Below are positions 51,432 to 59,942 of a DNA stretch of 64,000 nt, piece after piece; within the stretch, counting starts at the first letter, position 1, and the number at the start of each line of letters is the position of its first letter. The DNA lies in contig NZ_JASDDG010000024.1 in assembly GCF_030407495.1 (NCBI RefSeq), positions 1 through 64,000 on the forward strand, read 5' to 3'. A model generated the notes under the pieces. The model was given only the letters and a program-made list of their open reading frames with translations, had not been told where the DNA came from and did not search any database. The DNA is from Arthrobacter sp. APC 3897 (GTDB lineage Bacteria; Actinomycetota; Actinomycetes; Actinomycetales; Micrococcaceae). Both the position numbers and the translations under genes were made by a program.

Positions 51432-52199
51432 ATGGTTCGCGGAGCAGATTTGAGGTTGCAGGACAAAGTTGTCCTCGTGACCGGGGCGACCGGAGGAATC
51501 GGCGTTGAAATCGTACGCCGGCTGGCTTCCGAAGGCGCCTCACTGGTCGTCACCGATCTCGATGCCGCAGCGTGCGAGGACCTGATATCCGGACTGGACG
51601 AGCCGGCACGGCATCATGCGGCCGGCCTGGACATTGCCTCCGAGCGGCAGTGGATTGAGACTGTCGCTGTTATCGACCGAAAGCTCTCGCGACTGGACGC
51701 GGTGATCAACAACGGTGCGATAGGAAGCATAGGAACGGTCGTCGACGAAAACCTGGAACGGTACAACAGGGTCATTGAGGTCAGCCAGACCGGTACTTGG
51801 CTCGGGATGAAGCACGGCGGGGCCCTGATCGAGCAGACCGGCGGCGGCGCGATTGTCAACATCTGCTCGATCTTGGGAACGGTTGGTGGGATGGGGAACA
51901 GCTTTGCCTACGCAGCAGCAAAGGGTGCCGTACGCACGATGACGAAAAATGCTGCTCTGTACTGGGCGAAGAAGGGCGTTCGGGTGAATTCGGTTCATCC
52001 AGGGTTCATAGAAACACAACAGCTGCTCGAACGCTACGAAGGCACGGACCGGCACACGTCAATGGTGGCAAACACACCGATGGGTCGGCTCGGCCGGGCT
52101 GCCGACGTCGCGGCGGCCGTTGCATTCCTGGCAGGTGACGACGCGACCTTCATCACGGGAAGCGAGCTGAATGTCGACGGCGGGTGGACCGCCGCCTGA
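51432..52199 (+). CDS. Short-chain dehydrogenase/reductase
   Basis: A 255-residue SDR: TGATGGIGVEIVRRLA, TDLDAA (NAD-type aspartate), NNGA, Ser/Tyr/Lys in NICSILGTVGGMGNSFAYAAAKG, VHPGFIETQ and ITGSELNVDGGW. ATG 51432 has GAAAGG upstream; a GTG at 51408 overlapping the permease stop is possible. It closes the transporter operon and the island. The boundary with core genes lies between 52200 and 52316. Confidence 0.88.
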   Translation: MVRGADLRLQDKVVLVTGATGGIGVEIVRRLASEGASLVVTDLDAAACEDLISGLDEPARHHAAGLDIASERQWIETVAVIDRKLSRLDAVINNGAIGSIGTVVDENLERYNRVIEVSQTGTWLGMKHGGALIEQTGGGAIVNICSILGTVGGMGNSFAYAAAKGAVRTMTKNAALYWAKKGVRVNSVHPGFIETQQLLERYEGTDRHTSMVANTPMGRLGRAADVAAAVAFLAGDDATFITGSELNVDGGWTAA

Positions 52200-52315
52200 A
52201 AAATATTGTCAGCTTGCTTATTGTTGCCGGTTTTTTCTAGGGTGGAGGCAACGGAATCTTTCGATTCCAGGCGGCATGCAGCCGCCCCTCAGAAGTTCTG
52301 CGAAACGGAGGCAAC

Positions 52316-52882
52316 ATGTCCGAACATGATATTTCCGGCAAGAAGGTCGCTTTTCTCCTTACCGACGGTGTGGAACAGATTGAGCTCACCAGCCCCTGGG
52401 AGGCCGTGAAGGCCGCAGGCGGCGTCCCCACTCTCGTCTCGCCGTCCAGCGGCACGGTCCAGGGTTTTGACGGTGTGGAAAAGGGCGAAACGTTCACCGT
52501 TGACCTGCCCGTGGCAGATGCCAGCGCGGATGATTTCGATGCCCTGGTTCTCCCCGGCGGCGTCGTCAACGCCGATTTCCTGCGCGTGGACAAGGACGCG
52601 CAGGCTTTCACCCGCGCCTTCTTCGAAGCGCACAAGCCGGTGGCATCCATCTGCCACGGACCGTGGCTGCTGATCGAGGCCGGCGTAGTGAAGGGCCGGG
52701 ACCTGACCTCGTACCACACGCTGGCCACGGACCTGATGAACGCCGGCGCCAACTGGAGTGACGAGGAAGTGGTGGTGGACCAGGGCCTGGTCACCAGCCG
52801 CAACCCGGACGACCTGCCGGCTTTCAATGACAAGCTGTTGGAGGAAATCGCCGAGGGCGAGCATGAGGGCCAGCACGCCTAA
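52316..52882 (+). CDS. DJ-1/PfpI family protein
   Basis: A 188-residue PfpI/YhbO-type protein: the nucleophile elbow SICHGPWLL (Cys113-His114), the conserved Glu20 in DGVEQIELTSP, and VLPGGVVNADFLR. Such proteins act in protein or glyoxal-damage protection, with glyoxalase- or deglycase-like activity reported for the family. It has its own upstream promoter-like region and a strong terminator, and looks like core stress-response DNA, not part of the island. Confidence 0.9.
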   Translation: MSEHDISGKKVAFLLTDGVEQIELTSPWEAVKAAGGVPTLVSPSSGTVQGFDGVEKGETFTVDLPVADASADDFDALVLPGGVVNADFLRVDKDAQAFTRAFFEAHKPVASICHGPWLLIEAGVVKGRDLTSYHTLATDLMNAGANWSDEEVVVDQGLVTSRNPDDLPAFNDKLLEEIAEGEHEGQHA

Positions 52883-52898
52883 CGGCGAAGGGATAATA

Positions 52899-52935
52899 GG
52901 GCGGGAAAGCGCGGAAGCGTTTTCCCGCCCTTTTT
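52899..52935 (+). terminator. Rho-independent terminator after the DJ-1/PfpI gene
   Basis: GGGCGGGAAAGCGC pairs with GCGTTTTCCCGCCC (one G-T pair) around GGAA and is followed by TTTTT. Confidence 0.9.
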
Positions 52936-52970
52936 CCGCCCCGAGCCTGCTGCTGCCCCTGGAGATACAC

Positions 52971-53900
52971 GTGAGAACTGACACCGGCCGTTATTTGAGT
53001 GCCGGAGTTTCATGGGACGACGCCGGTCCCTGCCTTGCGCTGCGCTCTCCCGCAGGCGAGACCCGGCAGATGCGGCTCGACGCCGGCACGGTCCTGTCCT
53101 ACCGGGTCCTTCCCGGCGAAGACGGAGCGCTGCGGCATTGCCTGGGATCGGTGAAGGTGCAGGACCGGTACACCCGTACCGCCGAACCCTGCCCGGGCCA
53201 CTGCGCAGCCGAGCGCGGCTACCAGTGCGGGTCCTGCTTCGCCCGCGATGACTGGCGGCTGGTGCACAACGTTCACCGCTCAGGCATCGCGCCGCCGGGA
53301 CTCAAGCTGTACCTGGAGCAGCCGCACTGGCTGTACGTTGCCACCTTTGCGGACGGCAGCACCAAAGTGGGCACCGCCGCCGACGGACGCAAACACCTGC
53401 GCCTCGTTGAACAGGGCGCGGTTGCCGCGCGCTATGTTGCCCGGGCGGACAACGGCCGGGTGGTCCGCGTCCTGGAAGACCTGGTCACCAATGAAGCGGG
53501 GCTGGTGCAGGCGGTGCGCTCGGGCGTCAAGGCCGCTGCGTTGGCGCAGCCGCTGGAAGCAGGCGTCCTGGACCGGACCAACTCCGTGCATGCGGCGGCA
53601 GCCCGGGATCTGCTGGCCGGGACGGACATCCCAGGATTCACCGTGACGGCCGAAACCTTTCACCGCCCGGATCAGGCCGAAACGGTCCTGGGCGCCGCCG
53701 GAGCCATTGCCTATCCGCTGGATCCGGGCAGCGGCGAGCACGCCATGGTCATTCAGGCCATGGTGGGCGCAGCGGCGCTGGTGGCGGTGGAAGGCACGGA
53801 TACCCCGTTCCTCGCCGATCTGGCCCGGCTGAAGGGCCGCCGCCTCCACCTCGGTTCCTACCAAACCAGGCTTCCCGCCCTGCAGACAGCGCTCTTCTAG
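52971..53900 (+). CDS. DUF2797 family protein with zinc-ribbon cysteines
   Basis: A 309-residue protein matching the DUF2797 layout: an N-terminal beta-rich part, a cysteine cluster PCPGHCAAERGYQCGSCF (likely zinc), then HNVHRSGIAPPGLKLYLEQPHWLYVATFADGSTKVGTA, which recalls GIY-YIG-like strands. Function is unknown. The GTG start follows GGAG in CTGGAGATACAC. It is followed after 69 bp by a small membrane-protein gene. Confidence 0.75.
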   Translation: MRTDTGRYLSAGVSWDDAGPCLALRSPAGETRQMRLDAGTVLSYRVLPGEDGALRHCLGSVKVQDRYTRTAEPCPGHCAAERGYQCGSCFARDDWRLVHNVHRSGIAPPGLKLYLEQPHWLYVATFADGSTKVGTAADGRKHLRLVEQGAVAARYVARADNGRVVRVLEDLVTNEAGLVQAVRSGVKAAALAQPLEAGVLDRTNSVHAAAARDLLAGTDIPGFTVTAETFHRPDQAETVLGAAGAIAYPLDPGSGEHAMVIQAMVGAAALVAVEGTDTPFLADLARLKGRRLHLGSYQTRLPALQTALF

Positions 53901-53969
53901 GGCCGGAGCCGATGCCCGGCTCCGGGCACCGTTTCGCGGCCGGAGGCGCCCCGCCTGTATTCTGGGGGC

Positions 53970-54200
53970 ATGCTAAACACCCCGTGGGAAACCGGTTCCG
54001 CCCTGTACCGAAAGCTGGTGGTATCCGCCCTGGTGGTTTCCGGAGCCGGCGTGCTGATGGTCGTTTTCGGCGCCATCGGAGATTCTCCGCTGCTGATGTA
54101 CATTGCCGCACCCGTAATTGTGGCGGGCATGTGCCTGCACCTGAGCGGTATGGTGGTTCGAGCCCGGGACGCCCGTCGCCGGATGAAGGGAACCAAATGA
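53970..54200 (+). CDS. Small hypothetical membrane protein
   Basis: A 76-residue protein with two hydrophobic segments (about 15-37 and 40-62) and a basic C-terminus (RARDARRRMKGTK), predicting a two-helix membrane hairpin with the tail inside. It overlaps the HadA-like gene by 4 nt (ATGA), which supports real translation. No function is recognised. Confidence 0.65.
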   Translation: MLNTPWETGSALYRKLVVSALVVSGAGVLMVVFGAIGDSPLLMYIAAPVIVAGMCLHLSGMVVRARDARRRMKGTK

Positions 54201-54646
54201 GCATCAATCCCGAACTGCAGGGGCGCAGCTATCCCGCGAGCGAGCCCTACCAGGTAGGCCGTGAAAAGATCCGCGAGTTCGCCCGTGCGGTCAAGGCAAC
54301 CCACGCCGCCCACTATGACGTCGCCGAAGCCGGGCGCCTGGGTTACGCCGACCTGATGGCTCCGCCCACCTTCGCCGTCATCGTGGCCCAGCGCGCCGAC
54401 GCGCAGCTGATCGCCGACCCGGAGGCCGGCATCGATTTCACCCGCGTGGTGCACGCCGACCAGCGCTTCACCCACCACCGGCCCATCGTCGCCGGTGATG
54501 AGCTGATTGCAGAACTTCATGTGGATTCCGTCCGGGCCATGGGCGACGGCGCCCTCCTCACCACCCGCTCGGAAATCTCCACCACCGAGGGCGAAAAGGT
54601 CGCCACCGCCGTGTCATCCATCCTCGTCCGCGGAGAAGGGCAGTAA
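54197..54646 (+). CDS. MaoC-like dehydratase, HadA type (FAS1_DH N-terminal family)
   Basis: A 149-residue hotdog protein of the HadA/UPF0336 type: SINPELQGRSYPASEPYQVGREKIREFA opening, APPTFAVI, and VVHADQRFTHHRPIVAGDEL. It lacks its own catalytic Asp/His set, as HadA subunits do, and should pair with the next gene product to dehydrate 3-hydroxyacyl thioesters. It lies in the conserved actinobacterial context just upstream of murB. Confidence 0.85.
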   Translation: MSINPELQGRSYPASEPYQVGREKIREFARAVKATHAAHYDVAEAGRLGYADLMAPPTFAVIVAQRADAQLIADPEAGIDFTRVVHADQRFTHHRPIVAGDELIAELHVDSVRAMGDGALLTTRSEISTTEGEKVATAVSSILVRGEGQ

Positions 54647-54651
54647 ACGCC

Positions 54652-55083
54652 GTGTCCATTGCATTGAGTGAACTCGCCACCGGACAGGACATCGGCTCGT
54701 CGACGCTGGAAATTTCCCGTGCCGACCTGGTCCGCTACGCCGGAGCCTCCGGAGACTTCAACCCCATCCACTGGAACGAACGGTTTGCGCGCAGTGTGGA
54801 CCTGCCCGGAGTCATTGCCCACGGCATGTTCACCATGGGCGCGGCCGTGCAGCTGGTGACGGACTGGATCGGCGATCCCGGTGCCGTCATCGACTACCAG
54901 ACGCGCTTCACCCGCCCGGTACCGGTCGAGGACATTGACGGGAAAGCAGGCGCCGTCGTGGAAGTCACCGGAGTCATTGGAGCCCTGGACGCAGACAATT
55001 CCACCGCACGCGTGGACCTCACCGTCACCTTCAACGGCCAGAAGGTGCTGGTCAAGGCGCAGGCGGTTGTACGGATCTGGTGA
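54652..55083 (+). CDS. MaoC-like dehydratase, HadB type
   Basis: A 143-residue hotdog hydratase/dehydratase with the catalytic segment YAGASGDFNPIHWNERFARS...GVIAHGMFTMG (Asp and His pair). It is the active subunit expected to complex with the HadA-like protein upstream. The GTG start lies 5 nt after the previous stop, and its stop overlaps the murB GTG by 4 nt (GTGA), so the three are translated together. Confidence 0.88.
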   Translation: MSIALSELATGQDIGSSTLEISRADLVRYAGASGDFNPIHWNERFARSVDLPGVIAHGMFTMGAAVQLVTDWIGDPGAVIDYQTRFTRPVPVEDIDGKAGAVVEVTGVIGALDADNSTARVDLTVTFNGQKVLVKAQAVVRIW

Positions 55084-56162
55084 GCGCGCTGACCTCTTTA
55101 CCCCTGGCTTCCCTGACCACCTCACGCGTGGGCGGGCCAGCCCGCCGCTACCTCAACGCCGAAACCGAGGACGAGCTCATCGGAGCGGTCCGTGCCGCCG
55201 ATGAGGCGAAGGAACCGCTGCTGATTGTGGGCGGCGGTTCCAACCTGCTGATCTCCGACGCGGGGTTCGACGGCGCAGTGGTCCACGTTGCCACCCGCGG
55301 CTTGGAATTCACCGAAGATAAAAACACGGTCACCGTCCGGGCCCAGGCCGGGCACCCGTGGGATGAGCTGGTGGGTGAAACCCTGCGCCGGGGCTGCTCC
55401 GGGCTCGAGGCACTCTCCGGCATTCCCGGGCTGGCCGGTGCGACGCCGGTGCAGAACGTCGGTGCCTACGGTGCGGATGTTTCGCACAGCATTACCGGCG
55501 TCCGGGCCTGGGACCGGGAAACGCGCAGCATTGTGCAGTTCACCAACGGCGAGCTGCAGTTCGGCTACCGGGACTCGGTGCTCAAGCGCACCACGGTGAA
55601 CGGCTCACCGCGTTACGTGGTCCTGACCGTGGACTTCGGCCTGACCCGCGGCATGGAGAGCGCACCCGTGCGCTACGCCGAGCTCGCCCGGGCGCTGGGC
55701 ATAGAGGCGGGGGAGCGGGCCGCTGCCGAAGACGTCCGCCGCGAGGTGCTGCGGCTGCGCGCAGGCAAGGGCATGGTCCTCGATCCGGAGGATCCCGACA
55801 CATGGAGCACAGGGTCCTTTTTCACGAATCCCGTGGTTTCCGAGGAGGAAGCAGCGCATCTGCCGCCCGAGGCTCCCCGCTACCCGGTGGCAGAGCCCGG
55901 CATGGTCAAGCTCAGCGCCGCCTGGCTCATTGACCGTTCCGGGTTCCCCAAAGGCTTCGGCCTGCCGGAGACCGGTCAGGGAGCTGAGCTGGCCGGTGGC
56001 CGGGCTTCGCTCTCCACCAAGCACACCCTGGCGGTAACCAACCGCGGCAACGCCACGGCCGAGGACCTGCTGGCTGTGGCGCGGGCAGTGGCAGACGGCG
56101 TGTACGAAGCCTTTGGCCTTCGCCTGCACCCGGAGCCGCTGCTCATCAACTGCTCGCTGTAG
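55080..56162 (+). CDS. murB: UDP-N-acetylmuramate dehydrogenase
   Basis: A 360-residue FAD enzyme that reduces UDP-GlcNAc-enolpyruvate to UDP-MurNAc in peptidoglycan synthesis. Visible are the FAD/PP-binding LLIVGGGSNLLISDAGFDG, GIPGLAGATPVQNVGAYG, the catalytic serine region in TGSFFTNPVV and the C-terminal glutamate segment HPEPLLINCS. Length fits the type I MurB family. Its stop touches the stop of the convergent hypothetical gene. Confidence 0.95.
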   Translation: MSALTSLPLASLTTSRVGGPARRYLNAETEDELIGAVRAADEAKEPLLIVGGGSNLLISDAGFDGAVVHVATRGLEFTEDKNTVTVRAQAGHPWDELVGETLRRGCSGLEALSGIPGLAGATPVQNVGAYGADVSHSITGVRAWDRETRSIVQFTNGELQFGYRDSVLKRTTVNGSPRYVVLTVDFGLTRGMESAPVRYAELARALGIEAGERAAAEDVRREVLRLRAGKGMVLDPEDPDTWSTGSFFTNPVVSEEEAAHLPPEAPRYPVAEPGMVKLSAAWLIDRSGFPKGFGLPETGQGAELAGGRASLSTKHTLAVTNRGNATAEDLLAVARAVADGVYEAFGLRLHPEPLLINCSL

Positions 56163-56597
56163 TCAGGCTGCCCCGCCGCGGTTCCGGCGCATGATCTCGG
56201 CGGCGGCCAGGACTTCGCGCACCTGTCCGCTGTGCCAGGACCGGTCCACCAGCGCCCGGCTGCACAGCCACTGCACCAGGCGGGACGTCAGGCTCACCTG
56301 GGTCCGCCGGTCCTGCAGCCCGGGCAGCAGCCACTTCGGGGCCAGGAAACCGTGCAGTGTATAGAGCAGGTCCTCGGCGTCGAAGATCCGCGCAAAGGCG
56401 TTCTCCGCGAGGAAGTCCCGTTCCAGGTCCAGCAGGGCGGCACGGTCCGGCGTCAGGAACATCCAGCCGTCCGTTTCCAGGTACAGCCGCAGCTGTGCAA
56501 GGACCCTGGCATACCGCGCTGCCGTGGCTGTCTGTTTGCCCTCGGCGCTGAGGGTGAAGAAGGTGCGGAGGATCTCTTCCACGCTGAACTTGTCCAT
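56163..56597 (-). CDS. Hypothetical protein
   Basis: A 144-residue, mostly helical soluble protein (MDKFSVEEILRTFFTLSAEG, TAARYARVLAQLRLYLETDG, LLPGLQDRRTQVSLTSRLVQWL). The helical ARYARVLAQLRLYLETDG part recalls the SAM-like core-binding domain of integrases, but no catalytic integrase domain is present and the likeness may be chance. ATG 56597 has a strong GGGAGGG upstream. It lies between convergent murB and co-directional asd. Confidence 0.6.
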   Translation of the reverse strand: MDKFSVEEILRTFFTLSAEGKQTATAARYARVLAQLRLYLETDGWMFLTPDRAALLDLERDFLAENAFARIFDAEDLLYTLHGFLAPKWLLPGLQDRRTQVSLTSRLVQWLCSRALVDRSWHSGQVREVLAAAEIMRRNRGGAA

Positions 56598-56709
56598 AAG
56601 CGCACCCTCCCACCTGCCACCGACACTGCGCAGCACACGCAAAAGCGGACCCGTCCCGGGGGGAACGGATCCGCTGGGCGGAGCCGGGTGCTGACCGGCC
56701 CTTCAGGGC

Positions 56710-57849
56710 TTAGAGGTTGCCGGTAGCAATCCGGAGCATGCGGCGCAGCGGCTCCGCTGCACCCCACAGCAGTTGGTCGCCGATGGTGAAGGCGCTGATG
56801 TACTGCGGACCCATCTCCAGTTTGCGAATCCGGCCCACCGGAATGTCCAGGGTGCCGCTGACGGCTACGGGGGTCAGCTCCGCCATGGAGGCTTCCTTGG
56901 TGTTGGGAACCACCTTGGACCACTCGTTGTCAGTGTCGATGATCCGCTCAATTTCCGCTACCGAAAGATCTTCGGTGAGCTTGAGCGTCAGCGCCTGCGA
57001 ATGTGAGCGCATGGCACCGATGCGCACGCAGAGCCCGTCAAACGGGATCCGCCCGGCAGCCTCCCGGCCCAGGATCTTATTGGTTTCGGCACCGGCCTTC
57101 CACTCTTCCTTGGACTGTCCGTTGCCCAGATCTGCGTCGATCCAGGGGATCACCGAACCCGCCAGCGGTACGCCGAACTGCGAGGAATCCATGGCCGGGT
57201 TCTTTTGCTGGGCCAGCACCGCGCGGTCAATGTCCAGGATGGCGGAGGCCGGGTCTGCCAGCTGGTCCGCAACCACGGAGTTCAGCGAGCCGAACTGGTT
57301 GAGCAGTTCGCGCATGTGCCGGGCTCCGCCGCCGGAGGCAGCTTGGTACGTCATGGAGGTGCCCCACTCCACGAGGCCGTTGCGGAACAACCCGCCCAGC
57401 CCCATGAGCATGCAGGACACGGTGCAGTTGCCGCCCACGAAGTTCCGGATCCCGTGGGCCAGTCCGGCATCGATCACGTCCCGGTTTACCGGGTCCAGGA
57501 CGATGATGGAGTCCTGCTCCATCCGCAGCGTGGACGCGGCGTCGATCCACAGGCCGTTCCAGCCGGCGTCGCGCAGTTTGGGATAGACCTCTGAGGTGTA
57601 ATCACCGCCCTGGGCCGTGACAATAATCGGCAGCTTCGCCAGCGTCTCGACGTCGTAGGCGTTCTGGAGCTCTCCTGCACCCGATGCGAAGGACGGCGCG
57701 GCGCCCCCGGCATTGGAAGTGGAGAAGAACACGGGGTTGATCAGGTCAAAGTCGCCTTCGTCCTGCATGCGCTGCATCAGGACGGAACCGACCATGCCCC
57801 GCCAGCCGACGAAGCCAGCGGTGGGTACAGGGGTAGCTGCGAAAGTCAT
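56710..57849 (-). CDS. asd: Aspartate-semialdehyde dehydrogenase
   Basis: A 379-residue enzyme reducing aspartyl phosphate to aspartate semialdehyde, for lysine, methionine and threonine synthesis. It shows the cofactor start [14 protein letters not shown], the nucleophile in [13 protein letters not shown] (Cys142) and the catalytic histidine in [12 protein letters not shown]. It follows the longer, Gram-negative-like Asd subfamily (GWRGMVG), which also occurs in some actinobacteria. It lies 9 nt downstream of folA. Confidence 0.93.
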   Translation of the reverse strand: MTFAATPVPTAGFVGWRGMVGSVLMQRMQDEGDFDLINPVFFSTSNAGGAAPSFASGAGELQNAYDVETLAKLPIIVTAQGGDYTSEVYPKLRDAGWNGLWIDAASTLRMEQDSIIVLDPVNRDVIDAGLAHGIRNFVGGNCTVSCMLMGLGGLFRNGLVEWGTSMTYQAASGGGARHMRELLNQFGSLNSVVADQLADPASAILDIDRAVLAQQKNPAMDSSQFGVPLAGSVIPWIDADLGNGQSKEEWKAGAETNKILGREAAGRIPFDGLCVRIGAMRSHSQALTLKLTEDLSVAEIERIIDTDNEWSKVVPNTKEASMAELTPVAVSGTLDIPVGRIRKLEMGPQYISAFTIGDQLLWGAAEPLRRMLRIATGNL

Positions 57850-57858
57850 GGTCCCAGT

Positions 57859-58545
57859 TTAGGGCAGGGGCGCGCTGCCGTGGTGATTGGTGACGCCGCT
57901 GTCCGTATCCCGGACCCGGGTCCAGAGGGCTATCCGATAGGAGGTGCCGTTGCTGCCCGTGTTCCAGCCGTCGGCGGGGCTCACCGCAGTGAACCCCCAG
58001 TCCGTGCCCAGATGCGGCGCGTAGGTGTCGCCCGCGGTGTCCGTATCAATCACGGTGACCACGGCCGCATCGGCCAGGGGCTCGGCGGCCGCATACAGCT
58101 GGGCACCGCCCACAATCCAGATTTGTTCGCTGCCGCCGGGACTGTGCCGGGCGGTGTCCAGCGCCTGCTCCAGCGTGGGAACGACGACGGCGCCGGCCGG
58201 CGATATCTCGTCCGCCAGTGCTTCACTGGAGCTCACCACAATATTGGTGCGGCCGGGCAGCGGCCGGTACGCGGCGGGAAAGGACTCCCAGGTACGCCGG
58301 CCCATGATGACCGGGTGCCCGGCGGTGGTGTTCTTAAAATGTGCCAGGTCCTCGGGCAGATGCCACGGCATGCCTCCGTCCCGGCCGATGACCCCGTCCA
58401 CGGTTTGAGCCCAGATCATGCCCACCAGCGGCTGCGGCAGACCGTCCGGGTAGGCGGCTGACAGAGCCGCCTTCAGATCCATGCCGTCAGGAAAGACCTC
58501 TCCTGCACTGGTGGCGAAATAACGAACGCCGGCGGAATCATTCAA
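57859..58545 (-). CDS. folA: Dihydrofolate reductase with N-terminal extension
   Basis: A 228-residue protein. The DHFR core begins near residue 41 (VGMIWAQTVDGVIGRDGGMPWHLPEDLAHF, with the substrate-binding acidic residue) and continues with VIMGRRTWESFP, NIVVSSS and IWIVGGAQLY. The first 40 residues are an extension (YFATSAGEVFPDGMDLKAAL) seen in some actinobacteria; a shorter start at an internal Met is possible. It lies 11 nt after thyA, the usual pairing that regenerates tetrahydrofolate. Confidence 0.92.
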   Translation of the reverse strand: MNDSAGVRYFATSAGEVFPDGMDLKAALSAAYPDGLPQPLVGMIWAQTVDGVIGRDGGMPWHLPEDLAHFKNTTAGHPVIMGRRTWESFPAAYRPLPGRTNIVVSSSEALADEISPAGAVVVPTLEQALDTARHSPGGSEQIWIVGGAQLYAAAEPLADAAVVTVIDTDTAGDTYAPHLGTDWGFTAVSPADGWNTGSNGTSYRIALWTRVRDTDSGVTNHHGSAPLP

Positions 58546-58556
58546 GGGAAAGCCTC

Positions 58557-59360
58557 TCAGACTGCAATCGGAGCTTTGATGCCGGGATGGTGGCGGTAGT
58601 CCAGGACCTCAAAATCCTCCAGGACGTAATCGAAGATTGAGTCCGGCTTCCGGGCCAGGCGCAGCTGCGGGTACGGGAACGGCTCGCGGCTGATTTGTTC
58701 GCGGACCTGGTCCACATGGTTGTCATAAATATGGACGTCACCGCCGGTCCAGACGAACTCTCCCGGCTCCAGGCCGGTCTGCTGCGCCACCATGAGGGTC
58801 AGCAGTGCGTAGGAGGCAATGTTGAAGGGGACTCCGAGGAAGAGGTCCGCCGAGCGCTGGTACAGCTGGCAGGACAGTTTCCCGTCCGCCACGTAGAACT
58901 GGAACATCGCGTGGCACGGCGGCAGCGCCATGTTGTCCACTTCCGCGGGATTCCAGGCCGTGACGATATGCCGGCGGGAATCCGGGTTGGTGCGGATGCT
59001 TTCCACCACCTTGGCGATCTGGTCTATCTGTCCGCCGTCGGGGGCCGGCCAGGAGCGCCACTGGACGCCGTAGACCGGACCGAGCTCGCCGTCGTCGTCC
59101 GCCCATTCATTCCAGATGCTCACGCCGCGCTCCTGCAGCCAGCGAACGTTGGAATCACCGCGCAGGAACCAGAGCAGTTCCAGGGCCACCGATTTGAAGT
59201 GCACCCGCTTGGTGGTGATCAGCGGAAAGGATTCGCTCAGGTCGAAGCGCATCTGGCGGCCGAAGACACTGCGGGTGCCGGTGCCGGTACGGTCGGACTT
59301 CTGCGTTCCGTTGGCCATGACGTCGCGGAGCAGGTCTTCATACGGGGTAGGAATAGTCAC
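58557..59360 (-). CDS. thyA: Thymidylate synthase
   Basis: A 267-residue ThyA making dTMP from dUMP with methylene-tetrahydrofolate. The catalytic cysteine is in [13 protein letters not shown] (Cys149), and [20 protein letters not shown] (phosphate arginines), [20 protein letters not shown] and [12 protein letters not shown] are all present. Full length, and it leads thyA-folA-asd. Confidence 0.96.
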   Translation of the reverse strand: MTIPTPYEDLLRDVMANGTQKSDRTGTGTRSVFGRQMRFDLSESFPLITTKRVHFKSVALELLWFLRGDSNVRWLQERGVSIWNEWADDDGELGPVYGVQWRSWPAPDGGQIDQIAKVVESIRTNPDSRRHIVTAWNPAEVDNMALPPCHAMFQFYVADGKLSCQLYQRSADLFLGVPFNIASYALLTLMVAQQTGLEPGEFVWTGGDVHIYDNHVDQVREQISREPFPYPQLRLARKPDSIFDYVLEDFEVLDYRHHPGIKAPIAV

Positions 59361-59411
59361 CGCACCAGTCTAGTTGCTTCCTGCTCCGCACAAAGGGGAC
59401 ACAGGACGTGC

Positions 59412-59942
59412 CTACACGGAGAGCTCGGCCACCAAACGGCGGTAGCGGCGCAGGGCCAAAATCCCGGCCCCGCCCATAGCAGCCAGGAATCCCAGCGTGG
59501 GCACGGCAAACAGCAGGACTGATCCGTCAGGCGGAAGGAACCAGCCGCGCAGGCTGATCCATGCCATCAGCAGGGACAGCTCCACAACGGTCAGGGCCAG
59601 GAAATACAACGTGGCATCCATGCCTGCCTGCTGGTGCACCTGCTCATCCACGCCCGCCGGCGCAGGATTAGTGAGCGGAAGGCGACGGCAAACCAGAGCT
59701 GTCAGGTACAGGAATACGATCAGCCCGGCTGACAGCAGCGGGCCGAAGAACACGCTCCCGAAGGACTTGTCTTCATAGCCGTCAGCAGTGCCGGTGCCGT
59801 CCCAATGCACCGGCACGCGCTCCGGCAGCGTCGGCCAGACCATGGCTCCCACCGCAGCCGCCAGCACCGTCACGAGGCAGGCGGCAACATACCAGCCGCC
59901 GTGAACGCCGGGAACGGCCGCGGTGCGGTTGACCGTGTTCAG
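59412..59942 (-). CDS. DUF1648 domain membrane protein, possible CTG start
   Basis: A 176-residue (CTG 59942) or 153-residue (GTG 59873) membrane protein. The DUF1648 signature LPERVPVHWDGTGTADGYEDKSFGSVFFGPLLSAGL follows the first helix, with three more helices after it. Only the longer reading includes the whole first helix (WYVAACLVTVLAAAVGAMVW); its only start is a CTG that overlaps the ferritin stop as CTGA, and GGAG lies just upstream. DUF1648 occurs in SdpI-like proteins, but the function here is unknown. Confidence 0.7.
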   Translation of the reverse strand: MNTVNRTAAVPGVHGGWYVAACLVTVLAAAVGAMVWPTLPERVPVHWDGTGTADGYEDKSFGSVFFGPLLSAGLIVFLYLTALVCRRLPLTNPAPAGVDEQVHQQAGMDATLYFLALTVVELSLLMAWISLRGWFLPPDGSVLLFAVPTLGFLAAMGGAGILALRRYRRLVAELSV

